A stretch of 64,000 bases of DNA from Streptomyces rishiriensis (GTDB lineage Bacteria; Actinomycetota; Actinomycetes; Streptomycetales; Streptomycetaceae): the NCBI RefSeq assembly GCF_003112535.1, contig NZ_BEWA01000011.1, positions 62,001 through 126,000 of the forward strand, read 5' to 3'. This document shows positions 9,639-18,124 of the stretch, one piece after another. Numbering within the stretch: the stretch's first letter is position 1; every line of letters begins with the position of its first letter. A program made the translations under genes and the position numbers. The notes below the pieces were generated by a model. The model worked only from the letters and a program-made list of their open reading frames with translations. It was not told where the DNA came from and did not search any database.

Positions 9639-10163
9639 ATGTCTTCCTTCGACATCGACTTCTCCAACCCGTTCCCGTCAGGGTTCTCCGGCGGTCTGGG
9701 CGGCCCGAACCAGGGTGGTCATCAACCACCCCAGTGGTACATCCAGTTCGGAATGGACCTGGGCGCCGACGAAGGCACAGAGATTTTCGCCGCCTTCGAC
9801 GCCCACATCACCAAGTACGCGCCGCACGACCCCGCCGCCGATACCCAGAAGGTCTACGGCGCGCAGTTGTTCATGCGCGCCCCGAACGACATGATGGGCG
9901 GCTTCTACACCCATCTGACCGATGTTCCGGACGGACTGGGCGTCGGCTCGACCGTCAGCAGGGGCGACCTCCTGGGTACCGTGCTCCGGTTCGATCCGAC
10001 GGCGACCCATCTCCATCTGGCACTGGTCGAGATCATCGGCGGCGCCCCGGACGGCACGTACACGGGTGTCGATCTTTACAAGCTCTTCCTGGACACGGCC
10101 AACACGGACGCCGTCACCACCGTGACCTTCATGCAGGACGGCTCTCCGCCGACCGTCAACTGA
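9639..10163 (+). CDS. Degenerate M23 (LytM/lysostaphin-like) domain protein
   Basis: The 174-residue product follows the M23 layout: a G-x-D strand (FGMDLG, D40), an Ala-rich strand, YTHL near residue 92 and a terminal HLH (H124, H126). M23 peptidases bind zinc through His-x3-Asp and His-x-His. Here the first histidine is Gln36, so one zinc ligand is missing and hydrolysis is doubtful. The domain may serve as a binding or structural part, as in LytM-type activators. There is no signal peptide. The start is ATG 9639 with GAAAGGA at 9624-9630. It ends the five-gene unknown block. Confidence 0.65.
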   Translation: MSSFDIDFSNPFPSGFSGGLGGPNQGGHQPPQWYIQFGMDLGADEGTEIFAAFDAHITKYAPHDPAADTQKVYGAQLFMRAPNDMMGGFYTHLTDVPDGLGVGSTVSRGDLLGTVLRFDPTATHLHLALVEIIGGAPDGTYTGVDLYKLFLDTANTDAVTTVTFMQDGSPPTVN

Positions 10164-10502
10164 AGATCGAGCGCTTCCCACTCCATCAAGCGGTACGACC
10201 GTGACGGACGCTTGGCAGACTCAGCTCTCCCCGGCCCATCCGGAGCACGCGGCCGTGGACTTCGCGCAGGTAGGCGGCGAGTTTGCGGATGGACCAGCAG
10301 GTGAAGGGCCGGCCGACCACCGTGGGACGGCCGCCGCACGACCGCGGGGCGGCCGCCGGACCGCGACCGGAGCGGCGCCGGAAGGCAGCAGTGTGCGGCC
10401 GGAGGGCAACGGGCCGCTGAACGTGCGGCATCCGGGTGCTCGCGCGGGCCCGTCCGGCACGGGTACCGCGGGGAAGCCGCCATCGGTTCCTACGTTGATC
10501 AT
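10164..10502. other. 339-bp intergenic region with an insertion-sequence remnant
   Basis: The region separates the unknown block from the carboxypeptidase gene. Apart from the transposase-like remnant on the minus strand at 10189-10314 I see no convincing gene. A short plus-strand frame (10201-10506) has neither a ribosome site nor a recognisable product. Confidence 0.5.
10189..10314 (-). pseudogene. Remnant of an IS630-family transposase
   Basis: Minus-strand translation gives a 42-residue stretch containing PFTCWSIRKLAAYLREVHGR followed by VLRMGRGEL. This resembles the helix-turn-helix region of Streptomyces IS630-type transposases, which typically read RPFTCWS-RKLADYL and then RIGRERL. 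No start codon, no upstream transposase sequence in frame and no terminal repeats are seen, so only a fragment remains. It marks the right edge of the unknown block and hints that the block, or this junction, was rearranged by mobile elements. The assignment rests on a short match recalled from the family. Confidence 0.45.
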
Positions 10503-11807
10503 ATGACGATCGGATTCTCTTCCCGGGCCGCATCGGCGGCCTGCGCGTTCTGCGTGGCCGGCGTCCTCGCCCTCGGGCCCGCCGCGGCCGCCGCCCCGGC
10601 CGGCACGGACCCCGGGCATCCCGGCGCACCGGGCGCAGCCGGCGGACCGGGCGGGACGCTCCCTCGGCCGTCGCTGCTGTACCGCTCCGGCACGCAGGTC
10701 AGGCCGCACCCCGGCGCCCCCGAGGTCCCGGACGTCTCCGCCCTGTCGTGGCTGGTGTCCGACGCCGGGACCGGCGAGGTGCTCGCCGCGTCGAACGCGC
10801 ACCGGGCACTTCCTCCCGCCAGCACGCTGAAGACCCTCTTCGCCCTGACGGTGCTGCCCGTGCTGCCCGGCGAGCTCCGGCACCGGGTGAGCGCGGAGGA
10901 ACTCATGGGCATCGGCCCCGGCAGCAGCCTCGTCGGCGTCGCCGAGGGCCACACCTACCGGATCGCCGACCTGTGGCGAGGCGTGTTCCTCAACTCCGGC
11001 AACGACGCCGTGCACGTCCTGGCCTCGCTCAGCGGGGGCTGGCACACCACCGCCACCCGGATGCAGGCCAAGGCGCGGTCCCTGGGCGCGCTGGACACCC
11101 ACGTGCGGTCGCCCGACGGCTACGACACCCCCGGCCAGGTGTCCTCCGCCTACGACCTGGCGGTGTTCGGACGGGAGGGGCTGCGCAACCCCGACTTCGC
11201 GCGGTACTGCGCGACAGCGGAGGCGGAGTTCCCCGGGGACGGAGACGAGTCCTACGGCATCGCCAACACCAACCGGCTGCTCACGGGGGCGAACGGCGTC
11301 GAGCCGTACCCGGGGCTGATCGGGATCAAGAACGGCTACACCAGCAACGCCGGCAACACCCTGGTCGCCGCGGCCCGCCGGGGCGGCCGCACCCTCGTCG
11401 TGACGGTGATGAACCCTCAGGCGGGCGGCGGGTTCGCCGTCTACGAGGAGGCGCGGGAGCTGCTGGACTGGGGCTTCGCGGCAGCGGGACGGGTCGATCC
11501 GGTGGGCTCGCTGGACGCGCTGCGGGCGCCCCCGCTCCCCGATCCCCGATACGGGCCGGGGGCGGCGCCGTCCACGCCCTCCGCACCGGGGCTCCGGCCG
11601 CCCGCGCGGTCGGCGCCGTCCGCCGCCCCGTCGACGCGGTCCGCGCCGACCCCCACCGTGGCGACCGCGGCGACGGTCAGGGCCGGCGGCGGGGACGGGG
11701 CCGGCGGCTGGTCCGAGGCGGCGCTCGTCGTGGGGGCCGCCGCGCTGGGCGGGGCCGCCGTGGCGCTGGTGCTGCGGTTCGCGGGCCGCGGGTCCCGGGG
11801 AAGGTGA
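10503..11807 (+). CDS. D-alanyl-D-alanine carboxypeptidase (PBP5/DacC family)
   Basis: This exported penicillin-binding protein (434 aa) trims the terminal D-Ala from peptidoglycan stem peptides. An N-terminal signal sequence ends near residue 31 (AAAAAP). The three serine-peptidase motifs are visible: S107-TLK, S165-G-N and K-N-G in IKNGYTSN, with the usual Thr of KTG replaced by Asn. A Pro/Ala-rich linker near residue 345-400 precedes a single C-terminal transmembrane helix with a basic end, so the enzyme is membrane anchored outside. The final 367 bp overlap, antisense, the C-terminal coding part of the converging glycosyltransferase gene. The family is clear; the exact substrate class is not. 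Confidence 0.9.
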   Translation: MTIGFSSRAASAACAFCVAGVLALGPAAAAAPAGTDPGHPGAPGAAGGPGGTLPRPSLLYRSGTQVRPHPGAPEVPDVSALSWLVSDAGTGEVLAASNAHRALPPASTLKTLFALTVLPVLPGELRHRVSAEELMGIGPGSSLVGVAEGHTYRIADLWRGVFLNSGNDAVHVLASLSGGWHTTATRMQAKARSLGALDTHVRSPDGYDTPGQVSSAYDLAVFGREGLRNPDFARYCATAEAEFPGDGDESYGIANTNRLLTGANGVEPYPGLIGIKNGYTSNAGNTLVAAARRGGRTLVVTVMNPQAGGGFAVYEEARELLDWGFAAAGRVDPVGSLDALRAPPLPDPRYGPGAAPSTPSAPGLRPPARSAPSAAPSTRSAPTPTVATAATVRAGGGDGAGGWSEAALVVGAAALGGAAVALVLRFAGRGSRGR

Positions 11808-13057
11808 CCGACGGGCAGCCAGACCAGCAGGCCGAGCGTGACCCAGGTGTAGGCGTTGGCGCCGAGGAAGCCGCCGACGCCGGACGCGTCGTCGAACCAC
11901 AGCCACACCACGCTGGTGCACAGCACGGCGTACAGGGCGCCGGCGACGCGCGGGCGCCCCACGCGGATCAGCACGGCGAACGACGGCAGCAGCCAGACCA
12001 GGTGGTGGACCCAGGTGACGGGACTGACCAGGCAGGCGGTGAGGCCGGTGAGGGCGAACGCCCCCTGCACGTCTCCCGAGGCCGCCGCGCGCCGGGCCCG
12101 CCACGCCCACCCGCACAGCACCAGCACGACCAGCACCGCCCAGACGGCCCGGCTCTCCACCCCCAGCCGGGCCAGCACGCCCTGAAGGGACTGGTTCGAG
12201 ACGTAGTCGAGCCGGCCCACACGGTTCGTGTCCCACAGGGCCTGCGTCCAGTAGAAGCGCGACGCGTCGGGGGCGACCAGCGCGGCGAACGCCGTCGCGC
12301 CGGCCGCCACGGCGGTGGCCACGGCGGCCGCCCGTCGCCGGCGGGCGATGAGCAGCAGGCCGATGAAGAGCGCGGGCGTGAGCTTGACCGCCGCCGCCAG
12401 CCCGATGCCGATTCCGGCCCACCGCGACCAACCGGACCGGCGCGGCCACCGGAACCGCTCGAGCCCTCGGACCTGACGGGCCCGGCCGTGCCGGTGGGGC
12501 GGGCCGGACGGCGGGAGCGAGCCGGACGGCGGGAGCGAGCCGGAGGGCGGGAGTGGGCCGGACGCCAGCAGCCGGGCGTCGGCCAGGACGAGGGCCAGCA
12601 GCAGCAGGTTGACCTGGCCGAAGCTGATGGTGTCGCGCAGCGGCTCGAACAGGGCGAGCGCGCAGGCCGCGAGGCCGGCGCCGTACCAGCCGTGCCGCCG
12701 CCACCCGGGCCCGGACAGCACCCGCACGACGAGGGCCAGCGCCGCCAGGTTGAGCAGCAGGGCGGTCACGATCGCGGTGCGCAGGCCGATCAGGGCCATG
12801 GGCGACATCACGACGGCCGCGAACGGGGGGTAGGTGAAGCCGTACGGCGTGCCCGGCACCCGGTAGTCGTAGACGCGGCCGTCGCCGTGGATCCAGGTGT
12901 CGACGGTGCCGTAGTAGACGCGCAGGTCGAACCAGTCCCGCAGCAGCGGCACGGTCGCGGTGAAGACCGTGACGGCGAGGGCCAGGGCGAGCACCAGCAG
13001 CAGCCGGCCGCGGTCGGTGCGGGGCGCCCGCACGGCGGGGACGTCCTTCGGGGTCAT
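11441..13057 (-). CDS. DUF2029/GT87 polyprenol-phosphate-mannose-dependent mannosyltransferase
   Basis: A multi-helix GT-C glycosyltransferase (538 aa) of the family containing PimE and similar alpha-mannosyltransferases, which use polyprenyl-phosphomannose on the outer face of the membrane. The family hallmark near the N-terminus is seen as RDWFDLRVYYGTVD, followed by YTPP-like YPPFAAVV, and later loops rich in Trp/His (VTWVHHLVWLLP). ATG 13057 overlaps the stop of the mptB-type gene by 4 nt (ATGA), so the two are co-translated. The membrane domain ends near residue 415. The remaining about 122 residues are low-complexity Ala/Pro/Ser/Gly translated antisense through the carboxypeptidase gene, as no stop intervenes. 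An LPPSGS repeat is inserted near residue 170. Confidence 0.85.
   Translation of the reverse strand: MTPKDVPAVRAPRTDRGRLLLVLALALAVTVFTATVPLLRDWFDLRVYYGTVDTWIHGDGRVYDYRVPGTPYGFTYPPFAAVVMSPMALIGLRTAIVTALLLNLAALALVVRVLSGPGWRRHGWYGAGLAACALALFEPLRDTISFGQVNLLLLALVLADARLLASGPLPPSGSLPPSGSLPPSGPPHRHGRARQVRGLERFRWPRRSGWSRWAGIGIGLAAAVKLTPALFIGLLLIARRRRAAAVATAVAAGATAFAALVAPDASRFYWTQALWDTNRVGRLDYVSNQSLQGVLARLGVESRAVWAVLVVLVLCGWAWRARRAAASGDVQGAFALTGLTACLVSPVTWVHHLVWLLPSFAVLIRVGRPRVAGALYAVLCTSVVWLWFDDASGVGGFLGANAYTWVTLGLLVWLPVGHLPRDPRPANRSTSATAAPPSAAAPTTSAASDQPPAPSPPPALTVAAVATVGVGADRVDGAADGADRAGGRSPGAEGVDGAAPGPYRGSGSGGARSASSEPTGSTRPAAAKPQSSSSRASS
12503..12566. repeat. 18-bp tandem repeat inside the GT87 gene
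   Basis: Two identical and one imperfect copy of an 18-bp unit (starting GCCGGACGGCGGG) plus a partial copy. It encodes a Pro/Ser/Gly repeat in a cytoplasmic or extracellular loop of the mannosyltransferase, likely a length-variable linker. Confidence 0.8.
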
Positions 13058-14460
13058 GCGGTACGCCCCAGGGCGGCCGGCGCCTGTGCCGCGAGCCGGG
13101 CCTGCCACAGGACGACCGCGGCGAGCGCGCCGCCGCACAGGGCCAGCAGCAGGCGGCCCGGGTCGGGCGGGCCGCCGTCGGGGAGCACGGCCAGCGCGAG
13201 GACGCCGGCCACGACCGCCGTCCGATGCCGTGTCGGGGTGTCGGGGGCCGCGGCGGCGATGAGGAAGAGGCCCCACAACGCGTACCAGGGACGGATCGCC
13301 GGGCCGAACGCGGCCACCGCGGCGAGGCTCAGTCCGAGCGCGTACACCGGACGCGGACGCAGCCGCCACCAGATGACCACGAGGGCGACGGCGGTGATCG
13401 CGAGCCCGAGACCGTGCCAGACGGGGACGGCCAGCGGCGCCAGGTCGCTGCCGAGGTCCTCCAGGAGGGCGCGGGTGGCCCGCCCGAGCAGGCTGGTCAG
13501 CGCCCAGTTGTGTGCGGAGACCGGAGTGTCCAGGGCCGCTATCCAGCCGTATCCGGTGCCCGCGACGGCGGTCGCCGCGACCGTGGTGACGGCCGACGCG
13601 CCCAAGGTCGTCAGCAGGACCGGTGCCGGACGCCGGCCCGCGCGCAGTTGCAGGACCACGACCGCCACGAGGCCCAGCGCGGCCGGGGCCTTGACCAGGG
13701 CGGCGAGGGTGACGAGGACGGCCCCGAGCACCGGACGGCGGCCGAGCGCGGCGACCAGGCCGACGCCGAGCAGTCCCAGCATGATCGCGTCGTTGTGGGC
13801 GCCCGCCACCAGGTGCAGCAGCACCAGCGGGTTGAGGACGCCGAGCCAGAGCGCGGCCGAGGGGTCGGCGCCGCTGTGCCGGGCGAGCCGGGGCAGGGCG
13901 GCCGTCATCAGCGCCACCCCGAACAGCGCCACGCACCGCATGCCGAGCAGCCCAGCGGAGAGCGCGCCGCGGGTCAGGGCGGACAGGGCCGCGGCCAGCG
14001 CGAGGAAGACCGGCCCGTAAGGGGCTGCGGTCTGCCGCCACAGCGGGGCGACCTCCTCGGCGAGCGGCCCGCCGAGCCGGGCCGGACCGTGCGTGTACAC
14101 GTCCAGGTGCGCGTCGACCATGGCGCCCTGGGCCAGGTAGCTGTACACGTCGCGGCTGAACAGCGGCGGTGCGATCAGCAGCGGCGCGGCCCACACGGCG
14201 AGGACGAGCACGAGGGCGCGCGGCGTCGGCGGCCGCGCGCCGCGCACCAGTCGGCCCAGCAGGATCCAGGCGGCGGTCAGCAGCACCAGGCCGAAGTAGA
14301 CGCCGACCAGTCCGAGGACGGCGTGCGCCGAGGACGGGGCGAGGAGCTCGCGGGCGGGCAGGGCGCCGGCCGTCTCGCCGCCGAGCGCGAGACTCGCCGT
14401 GCCGGCCAGGCCCAGCACCTGACAGCGACGGAGATCGAGGGGGGAAGCATTGGCCGACAC
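13054..14460 (-). CDS. mptB: Polyprenol-phosphomannose alpha-1,6-mannosyltransferase, MptB family
   Basis: The product (about 468 aa) is a polytopic GT-C protein with the MptA/MptB features: an early GLAGTASLALGGETAGALP stretch, the extracytoplasmic catalytic loop FSRDVYSYLAQG (Arg-Asp motif) and NPLVLLHLVAGAHNDA. In mycobacteria MptB starts the alpha-1,6-mannan backbone of lipomannan; the product in Streptomyces is not certain. I chose GTG 14460 because homologous sequence begins there, but it lacks a well-spaced ribosome site and the frame stays open to 14601. Its stop overlaps the next mannosyltransferase start by 4 nt. Confidence 0.85.
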   Translation of the reverse strand: MSANASPLDLRRCQVLGLAGTASLALGGETAGALPARELLAPSSAHAVLGLVGVYFGLVLLTAAWILLGRLVRGARPPTPRALVLVLAVWAAPLLIAPPLFSRDVYSYLAQGAMVDAHLDVYTHGPARLGGPLAEEVAPLWRQTAAPYGPVFLALAAALSALTRGALSAGLLGMRCVALFGVALMTAALPRLARHSGADPSAALWLGVLNPLVLLHLVAGAHNDAIMLGLLGVGLVAALGRRPVLGAVLVTLAALVKAPAALGLVAVVVLQLRAGRRPAPVLLTTLGASAVTTVAATAVAGTGYGWIAALDTPVSAHNWALTSLLGRATRALLEDLGSDLAPLAVPVWHGLGLAITAVALVVIWWRLRPRPVYALGLSLAAVAAFGPAIRPWYALWGLFLIAAAAPDTPTRHRTAVVAGVLALAVLPDGGPPDPGRLLLALCGGALAAVVLWQARLAAQAPAALGRTA

Positions 14461-14599
14461 CCCGTCATGCTGTCGACGCCGGATGGCCGCGGGGCGACCT
14501 CCCGCCTTCGGGGCGGCGGCCTGCGCGTGACCGGCTCGTGTGTTCGGGCGGCGGCGATGAGTTCCGTCGGCCCGGGCGGTCTCTCCTGTGACCGCCTCC

Positions 14600-14663
14600 A
14601 CCGAACCACCGATCTACCGAACTACCGAGCTACCGAGCTACCGAGCTACCGAGCTACCGAACG
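14600..14663. repeat. 8-bp tandem repeat just upstream of the hydrolase start
   Basis: Eight consecutive 8-bp units of the form ACCGAGCT. The four central copies (14624-14655) are identical; the flanking ones vary in the last three or four bases. The array ends 3 bp before the GTG at 14667 and occupies the place where the ribosome site and leader should be. Confidence 0.9.
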
Positions 14664-14666
14664 GAC

Positions 14667-15464
14667 GTGACGAACGTGGCGAACAGTTCCGGCTACGCCA
14701 AGGTCAATGGCCTGGAGATGTACTACGAGAGCCATGGCTGCGACGACGGGGCCGAGCGTCCGCTGGTGCTGCTGCACGGGGGCGTGCTCACCGTGGGACT
14801 GTCCTTCGGGGCCGTGCTGCCCGCGCTGGCCGTGGGCCGGCGCGTCGTGGCTCCCGAGTTCCAGGGACACGGGCACACCGCCGACATCGACCGTGCCATG
14901 ACGCCGGCGAACCTGGCCTCCGACGTGGTGGCGCTGCTCGACGGACTGGGCATCGAGCAGGCCGACCTGCTCGGATTCAGCCTGGGCGGCGTGACCGCGC
15001 TGCACCTCGCGCTCGAACACCCCGAGCGGGTCGGACGGCTCGTGCTCGCCGCCACGCAGTACTCCCAGGAGGGCTACCACGAGGAGGTCGTCGCCCCCGA
15101 CTACACCTCCGCGCGGCTCCCGAGCCAGGCCGACTTCCAGGAGATGACCGACGCGTACACGGCCGTCGCACCGCATCCGGAGCGCTTCCAGGACCTCATC
15201 GCCAAGTGCACCGCCGCGGCCCACGCCCCGCTCCCCTGGACGGCGGACGACCTGCGCGGACTGCGCGCGCCCACGCTGCTGGTGATCGGCGACACCGACT
15301 TCGTGCGGATCGAGCACGCGGCCGAGATGCAGCGGCTGATCCCCCGGGCGGAGCTGGCCGTCCTGCCGGCCACCACGCACATGGCGCTGATGCGGCGCAC
15401 GACCCTGCTGCTCCCGCTGCTGACCGAGTTCCTGGCGGCACCGGACCGGCCCGGCCGCGACTGA
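14667..15464 (+). CDS. Alpha/beta hydrolase
   Basis: A 265-residue alpha/beta-hydrolase-fold enzyme. The oxyanion strand LVLLHGG, nucleophile elbow GFSLGG (Ser about residue 110), an acidic residue after VIGDTD and a late histidine (TTHMAL) give a complete Ser-Asp-His triad. The substrate cannot be deduced; relatives include esterases and C-C hydrolases. The start GTG 14667 (or GTG 14676) has no clear Shine-Dalgarno site because an 8-bp repeat array occupies the leader. It is divergent from the mannosyltransferases and converges on the glutaminase gene with only 5 bp between the stops. Confidence 0.85.
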   Translation: MTNVANSSGYAKVNGLEMYYESHGCDDGAERPLVLLHGGVLTVGLSFGAVLPALAVGRRVVAPEFQGHGHTADIDRAMTPANLASDVVALLDGLGIEQADLLGFSLGGVTALHLALEHPERVGRLVLAATQYSQEGYHEEVVAPDYTSARLPSQADFQEMTDAYTAVAPHPERFQDLIAKCTAAAHAPLPWTADDLRGLRAPTLLVIGDTDFVRIEHAAEMQRLIPRAELAVLPATTHMALMRRTTLLLPLLTEFLAAPDRPGRD

Positions 15465-15469
15465 CTGAC

Positions 15470-16408
15470 TCAGAACACCGACAACCCCGTCAGCGTCGTG
15501 AACCGGTCCAGGGCGGCCACTCCCGCCACCGAGTTGCCGCGTTCGTCCAGGCCCGGGCTCCACACGCACAGGGTGCAGCGGCCGGGGACGACGGCGATGA
15601 CGCCGCCGCCGACGCCGCTCTTGCCGGGCAGGCCGACCCGGTAGGCGAATTCACCGGCCGCGTCGTAGGTGCCGCAGGTCAGCATCACCGCGTTGACCTG
15701 CTTGGCCTGGCTGCGGGTGAGCAACCGGCTGCCGTCGGCGCGGACGCCGTGCCGGGCGAGGAACCCGGTCGCCAGGGCGAGATCGGCGCACGAGGCGGTC
15801 AGGGAGCACTGACGGAAGTACTGGTCGAGCAGGACCGGCACGTCGTTGTCGACGTTGCCGTAGGACGCCATGAAATGGGCGAGGGCGGCGTTGCGGTCGC
15901 CGTGCGCGGCCTCGGAGGCGGCGACGTCCTCGTCGAAGCCCAGCGCGGGGTTGCCGCTCTCGGCGCGCAGGAAGCCGAGGAGTTCGCCGGCCGCGTCCCC
16001 GGTACGGGTGTGGAGCCGGTCGGTGACGACCAGCGCGCCCGCGTTGATGAAGGGGTTGCGCGGGATGCCCTGCTCGTACTCCAGCTGCACCAGGGAGTTG
16101 AACGGGTTGCCCGAGGGTTCGCGGCCCACGTGCTCCCAGAGTTCGTCGCCCTCGCGGGCCAGATCGAGGGCGAGGGTGAACACCTTGGTGATCGACTGTG
16201 TGGAGAACGGCTCCCGCCAGTCCCCCACGCCGTACACCGTGCCGTCGGGCTCCGCGACGGCCATGCCGAAACGACGCGGGTCGCAGGCGGCGAGCGCCGG
16301 AATGTAGTCGGCGGGCCGGCCGCGCCCGGGGGTGCGCTCGATCTCCTCGGCGATGCGTTCCAGGACCGGCCGGAAGGCCGGGGACGACGTCGTTGTCATG
16401 ATCACCAT
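15470..16408 (-). CDS. glsA: Glutaminase A
   Basis: This serine-dependent glutaminase (312 aa, full length for the family) hydrolyses L-glutamine to L-glutamate and ammonia in the cytoplasm. Diagnostic segments are the S-x-x-K motif in STQSITKVF, NPFINAGALVV, a Tyr in DVPVLLDQYFRQ and the late GKSGVGGG. GGAGG lies at 16412-16416, and either ATG 16408 or ATG 16399 could be used. It is 57 nt downstream of the aspartate ammonia-lyase gene on the same strand, fitting an operon that releases ammonia from Asn, Asp and Gln. Confidence 0.95.
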   Translation of the reverse strand: MVIMTTTSSPAFRPVLERIAEEIERTPGRGRPADYIPALAACDPRRFGMAVAEPDGTVYGVGDWREPFSTQSITKVFTLALDLAREGDELWEHVGREPSGNPFNSLVQLEYEQGIPRNPFINAGALVVTDRLHTRTGDAAGELLGFLRAESGNPALGFDEDVAASEAAHGDRNAALAHFMASYGNVDNDVPVLLDQYFRQCSLTASCADLALATGFLARHGVRADGSRLLTRSQAKQVNAVMLTCGTYDAAGEFAYRVGLPGKSGVGGGVIAVVPGRCTLCVWSPGLDERGNSVAGVAALDRFTTLTGLSVF

Positions 16409-16465
16409 TGTGCCTCCGTGCCGGTCCTGACGCGTTCGCCGCTGGTCAGCGGTGTGGAGGCAGGT

Positions 16466-17878
16466 TCACGCCAGGGGCGAGCCGCTGCCGGCGAGGACCT
16501 CGGGGCGCAGCAGGCGTGCCAGCTGCTCGGCGGGCAACAGCCCCTTCTCCAGAACGAGTTCGGCGACGCCCCGGCCCGTGGCGAGGGCCTCCTTGGCGAT
16601 GTCGGTGGCCGCCGTGTACCCGATGTGCGGGTTGAGGGCGGTGACCAGGCCGATGGAGTTCTCGACGCTCGCGCGCAGTGCCTCGGTGTTGGCGGTGATG
16701 CCGTCCACACAGCGTTCGGCGAGGGTGAGGCAGGCGGCGCGCAGGTGGGTGATCGACTCCGACAGGGAGTGCAGGATGATCGGCTCGAAGGCGTTGAGCT
16801 GGAGCTGTCCGGCCTCGGCGGCCATGGTGATCGTGACGTCGTTGCCGATCACCTCGAAGGCGACCTGGTTGACGACCTCGGGGATCACCGGGTTGACCTT
16901 GCCGGGCATGATGGACGAACCGGCCTGGACCGGCGGCAGGTTGATCTCGCCGAGGCCGGCCCGCGGTCCCGACGACAGCAGCCGAAGGTCGTTGCAGCTC
17001 TTGGAGAGCTTGACGGCGACCCGCTTCAGCACGCCGGACATCTGGACGAACGCGCCGCAGTCCTGGGTGGCCTCGACCAGGTTGGCCGCGGTGACGAGCG
17101 GCAGGCCGGTGATCTCCGCGAGATGGCGGCGAGCCGACTCGGCGTATCCGGCAGGGGCGTTGAGGCCGGTGCCGATGGCCGTGGCGCCCAGGTTGATCTC
17201 GTAGATCAACTGGACCGCCTCGTCAAGACGGTTGCGGTCCTCGTCAATCATGACGGCATAGGCCGAGAATTCTTGACCGAGCGTCATGGGGACCGCATCC
17301 TGCAACTGTGTACGGCCCATCTTGAGCACATTGCGGAACTCGACGGCCTTGCGGGCGAAGGAGTCCTGCAAAACGGACATCGCCTTGAGCAGTCCACGCA
17401 CCGCGAAGACCGTCGCTATCTTGACGGCGGTCGGGTAGACGTCGTTGGTGGACTGTCCGAGGTTGACGTCCTCGTTGGGGTGCAGGTGACCGTACTGCCC
17501 CTTGCGGTGTCCGAGCAGCTCCAGCGCCCGGTTGGCGACGACCTCGTTGGCGTTCATGTTGGTCGAGGTGCCGGCGCCCCCCTGGACGACGTCCACGACG
17601 AACTGGTCGTGCAGCTTCCCGGCGCGGATCTCCCGGCAGGCGGCGACGATGGCGGCGGCCTTCTCGGGGGCCAGCAGGCCGAGCTCCTCGTTGGCGAGGG
17701 CGGCGGCCTCCTTGACCGCGGCGAGCGCGTCGATGAGGTGCGGGTAGGCGGAGATCGGCATCCCGGTGATGGGGAAGTTCTCCGTGGCGCGCAGGGTGTG
17801 GACGCCCCAGTACGCGTCGGCGGGGACGTCCCGGTCTCCGAGCAGGTCGTGTTCGCTGCGGGTGACTGCGGCGGTCAT
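16466..17878 (-). CDS. aspA: Aspartate ammonia-lyase
   Basis: Aspartase (470 aa) converts L-aspartate to fumarate and ammonia. It carries the fumarase/aspartase signature [11 protein letters not shown] around residue 323, plus the substrate-binding patches [13 protein letters not shown] and [14 protein letters not shown] 17878 is preceded on the message by AAAGAGG. Fumarase is the main alternative in this superfamily, but the pairing with an asparaginase and an amino-acid permease favours aspartase. The 246-bp gap upstream holds a terminator-like hairpin, so it may have its own promoter. Confidence 0.92.
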   Translation of the reverse strand: MTAAVTRSEHDLLGDRDVPADAYWGVHTLRATENFPITGMPISAYPHLIDALAAVKEAAALANEELGLLAPEKAAAIVAACREIRAGKLHDQFVVDVVQGGAGTSTNMNANEVVANRALELLGHRKGQYGHLHPNEDVNLGQSTNDVYPTAVKIATVFAVRGLLKAMSVLQDSFARKAVEFRNVLKMGRTQLQDAVPMTLGQEFSAYAVMIDEDRNRLDEAVQLIYEINLGATAIGTGLNAPAGYAESARRHLAEITGLPLVTAANLVEATQDCGAFVQMSGVLKRVAVKLSKSCNDLRLLSSGPRAGLGEINLPPVQAGSSIMPGKVNPVIPEVVNQVAFEVIGNDVTITMAAEAGQLQLNAFEPIILHSLSESITHLRAACLTLAERCVDGITANTEALRASVENSIGLVTALNPHIGYTAATDIAKEALATGRGVAELVLEKGLLPAEQLARLLRPEVLAGSGSPLA

Positions 17879-17939
17879 GAGGGTGCGGCCTCTTTCTGAG
17901 GGGCGGGCAGACGGCGGTTTCGGCGAAGGAGGAGCGGCC

Positions 17940-17974
17940 GGCTCGGGCGGTACGGGATGGCGTCCGCCCGAGCC
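17940..17974 (-). terminator. Hairpin between asparaginase and aspA
   Basis: A perfect 11-bp stem (GGCTCGGGCGG, 17940-17950, with its complement at 17964-17974) around a 13-nt loop, without a U run. It may terminate or attenuate transcription from the upstream asparaginase gene. Confidence 0.5.
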
Positions 17975-18124
17975 GGTCGGGCGCCGGCCCGGTGGTGACC
18001 GGGACGGCGGTTCATGGGGCCGGCCGTGAGAGCGCGGCCGGGTGAGGCTGTCCGGCACGACGCCGGTTCATCGCCTCGCCCTGGGGAGGCGGCGCGCCGC
18101 CCCCGGGCCGTGCGGCCGGACGCG

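Noticed and set aside
10201-10506. Plus-strand 101-codon frame in the gap
   Set aside because: It has no ribosome site and low-complexity composition. The opposite strand carries the transposase-like remnant.
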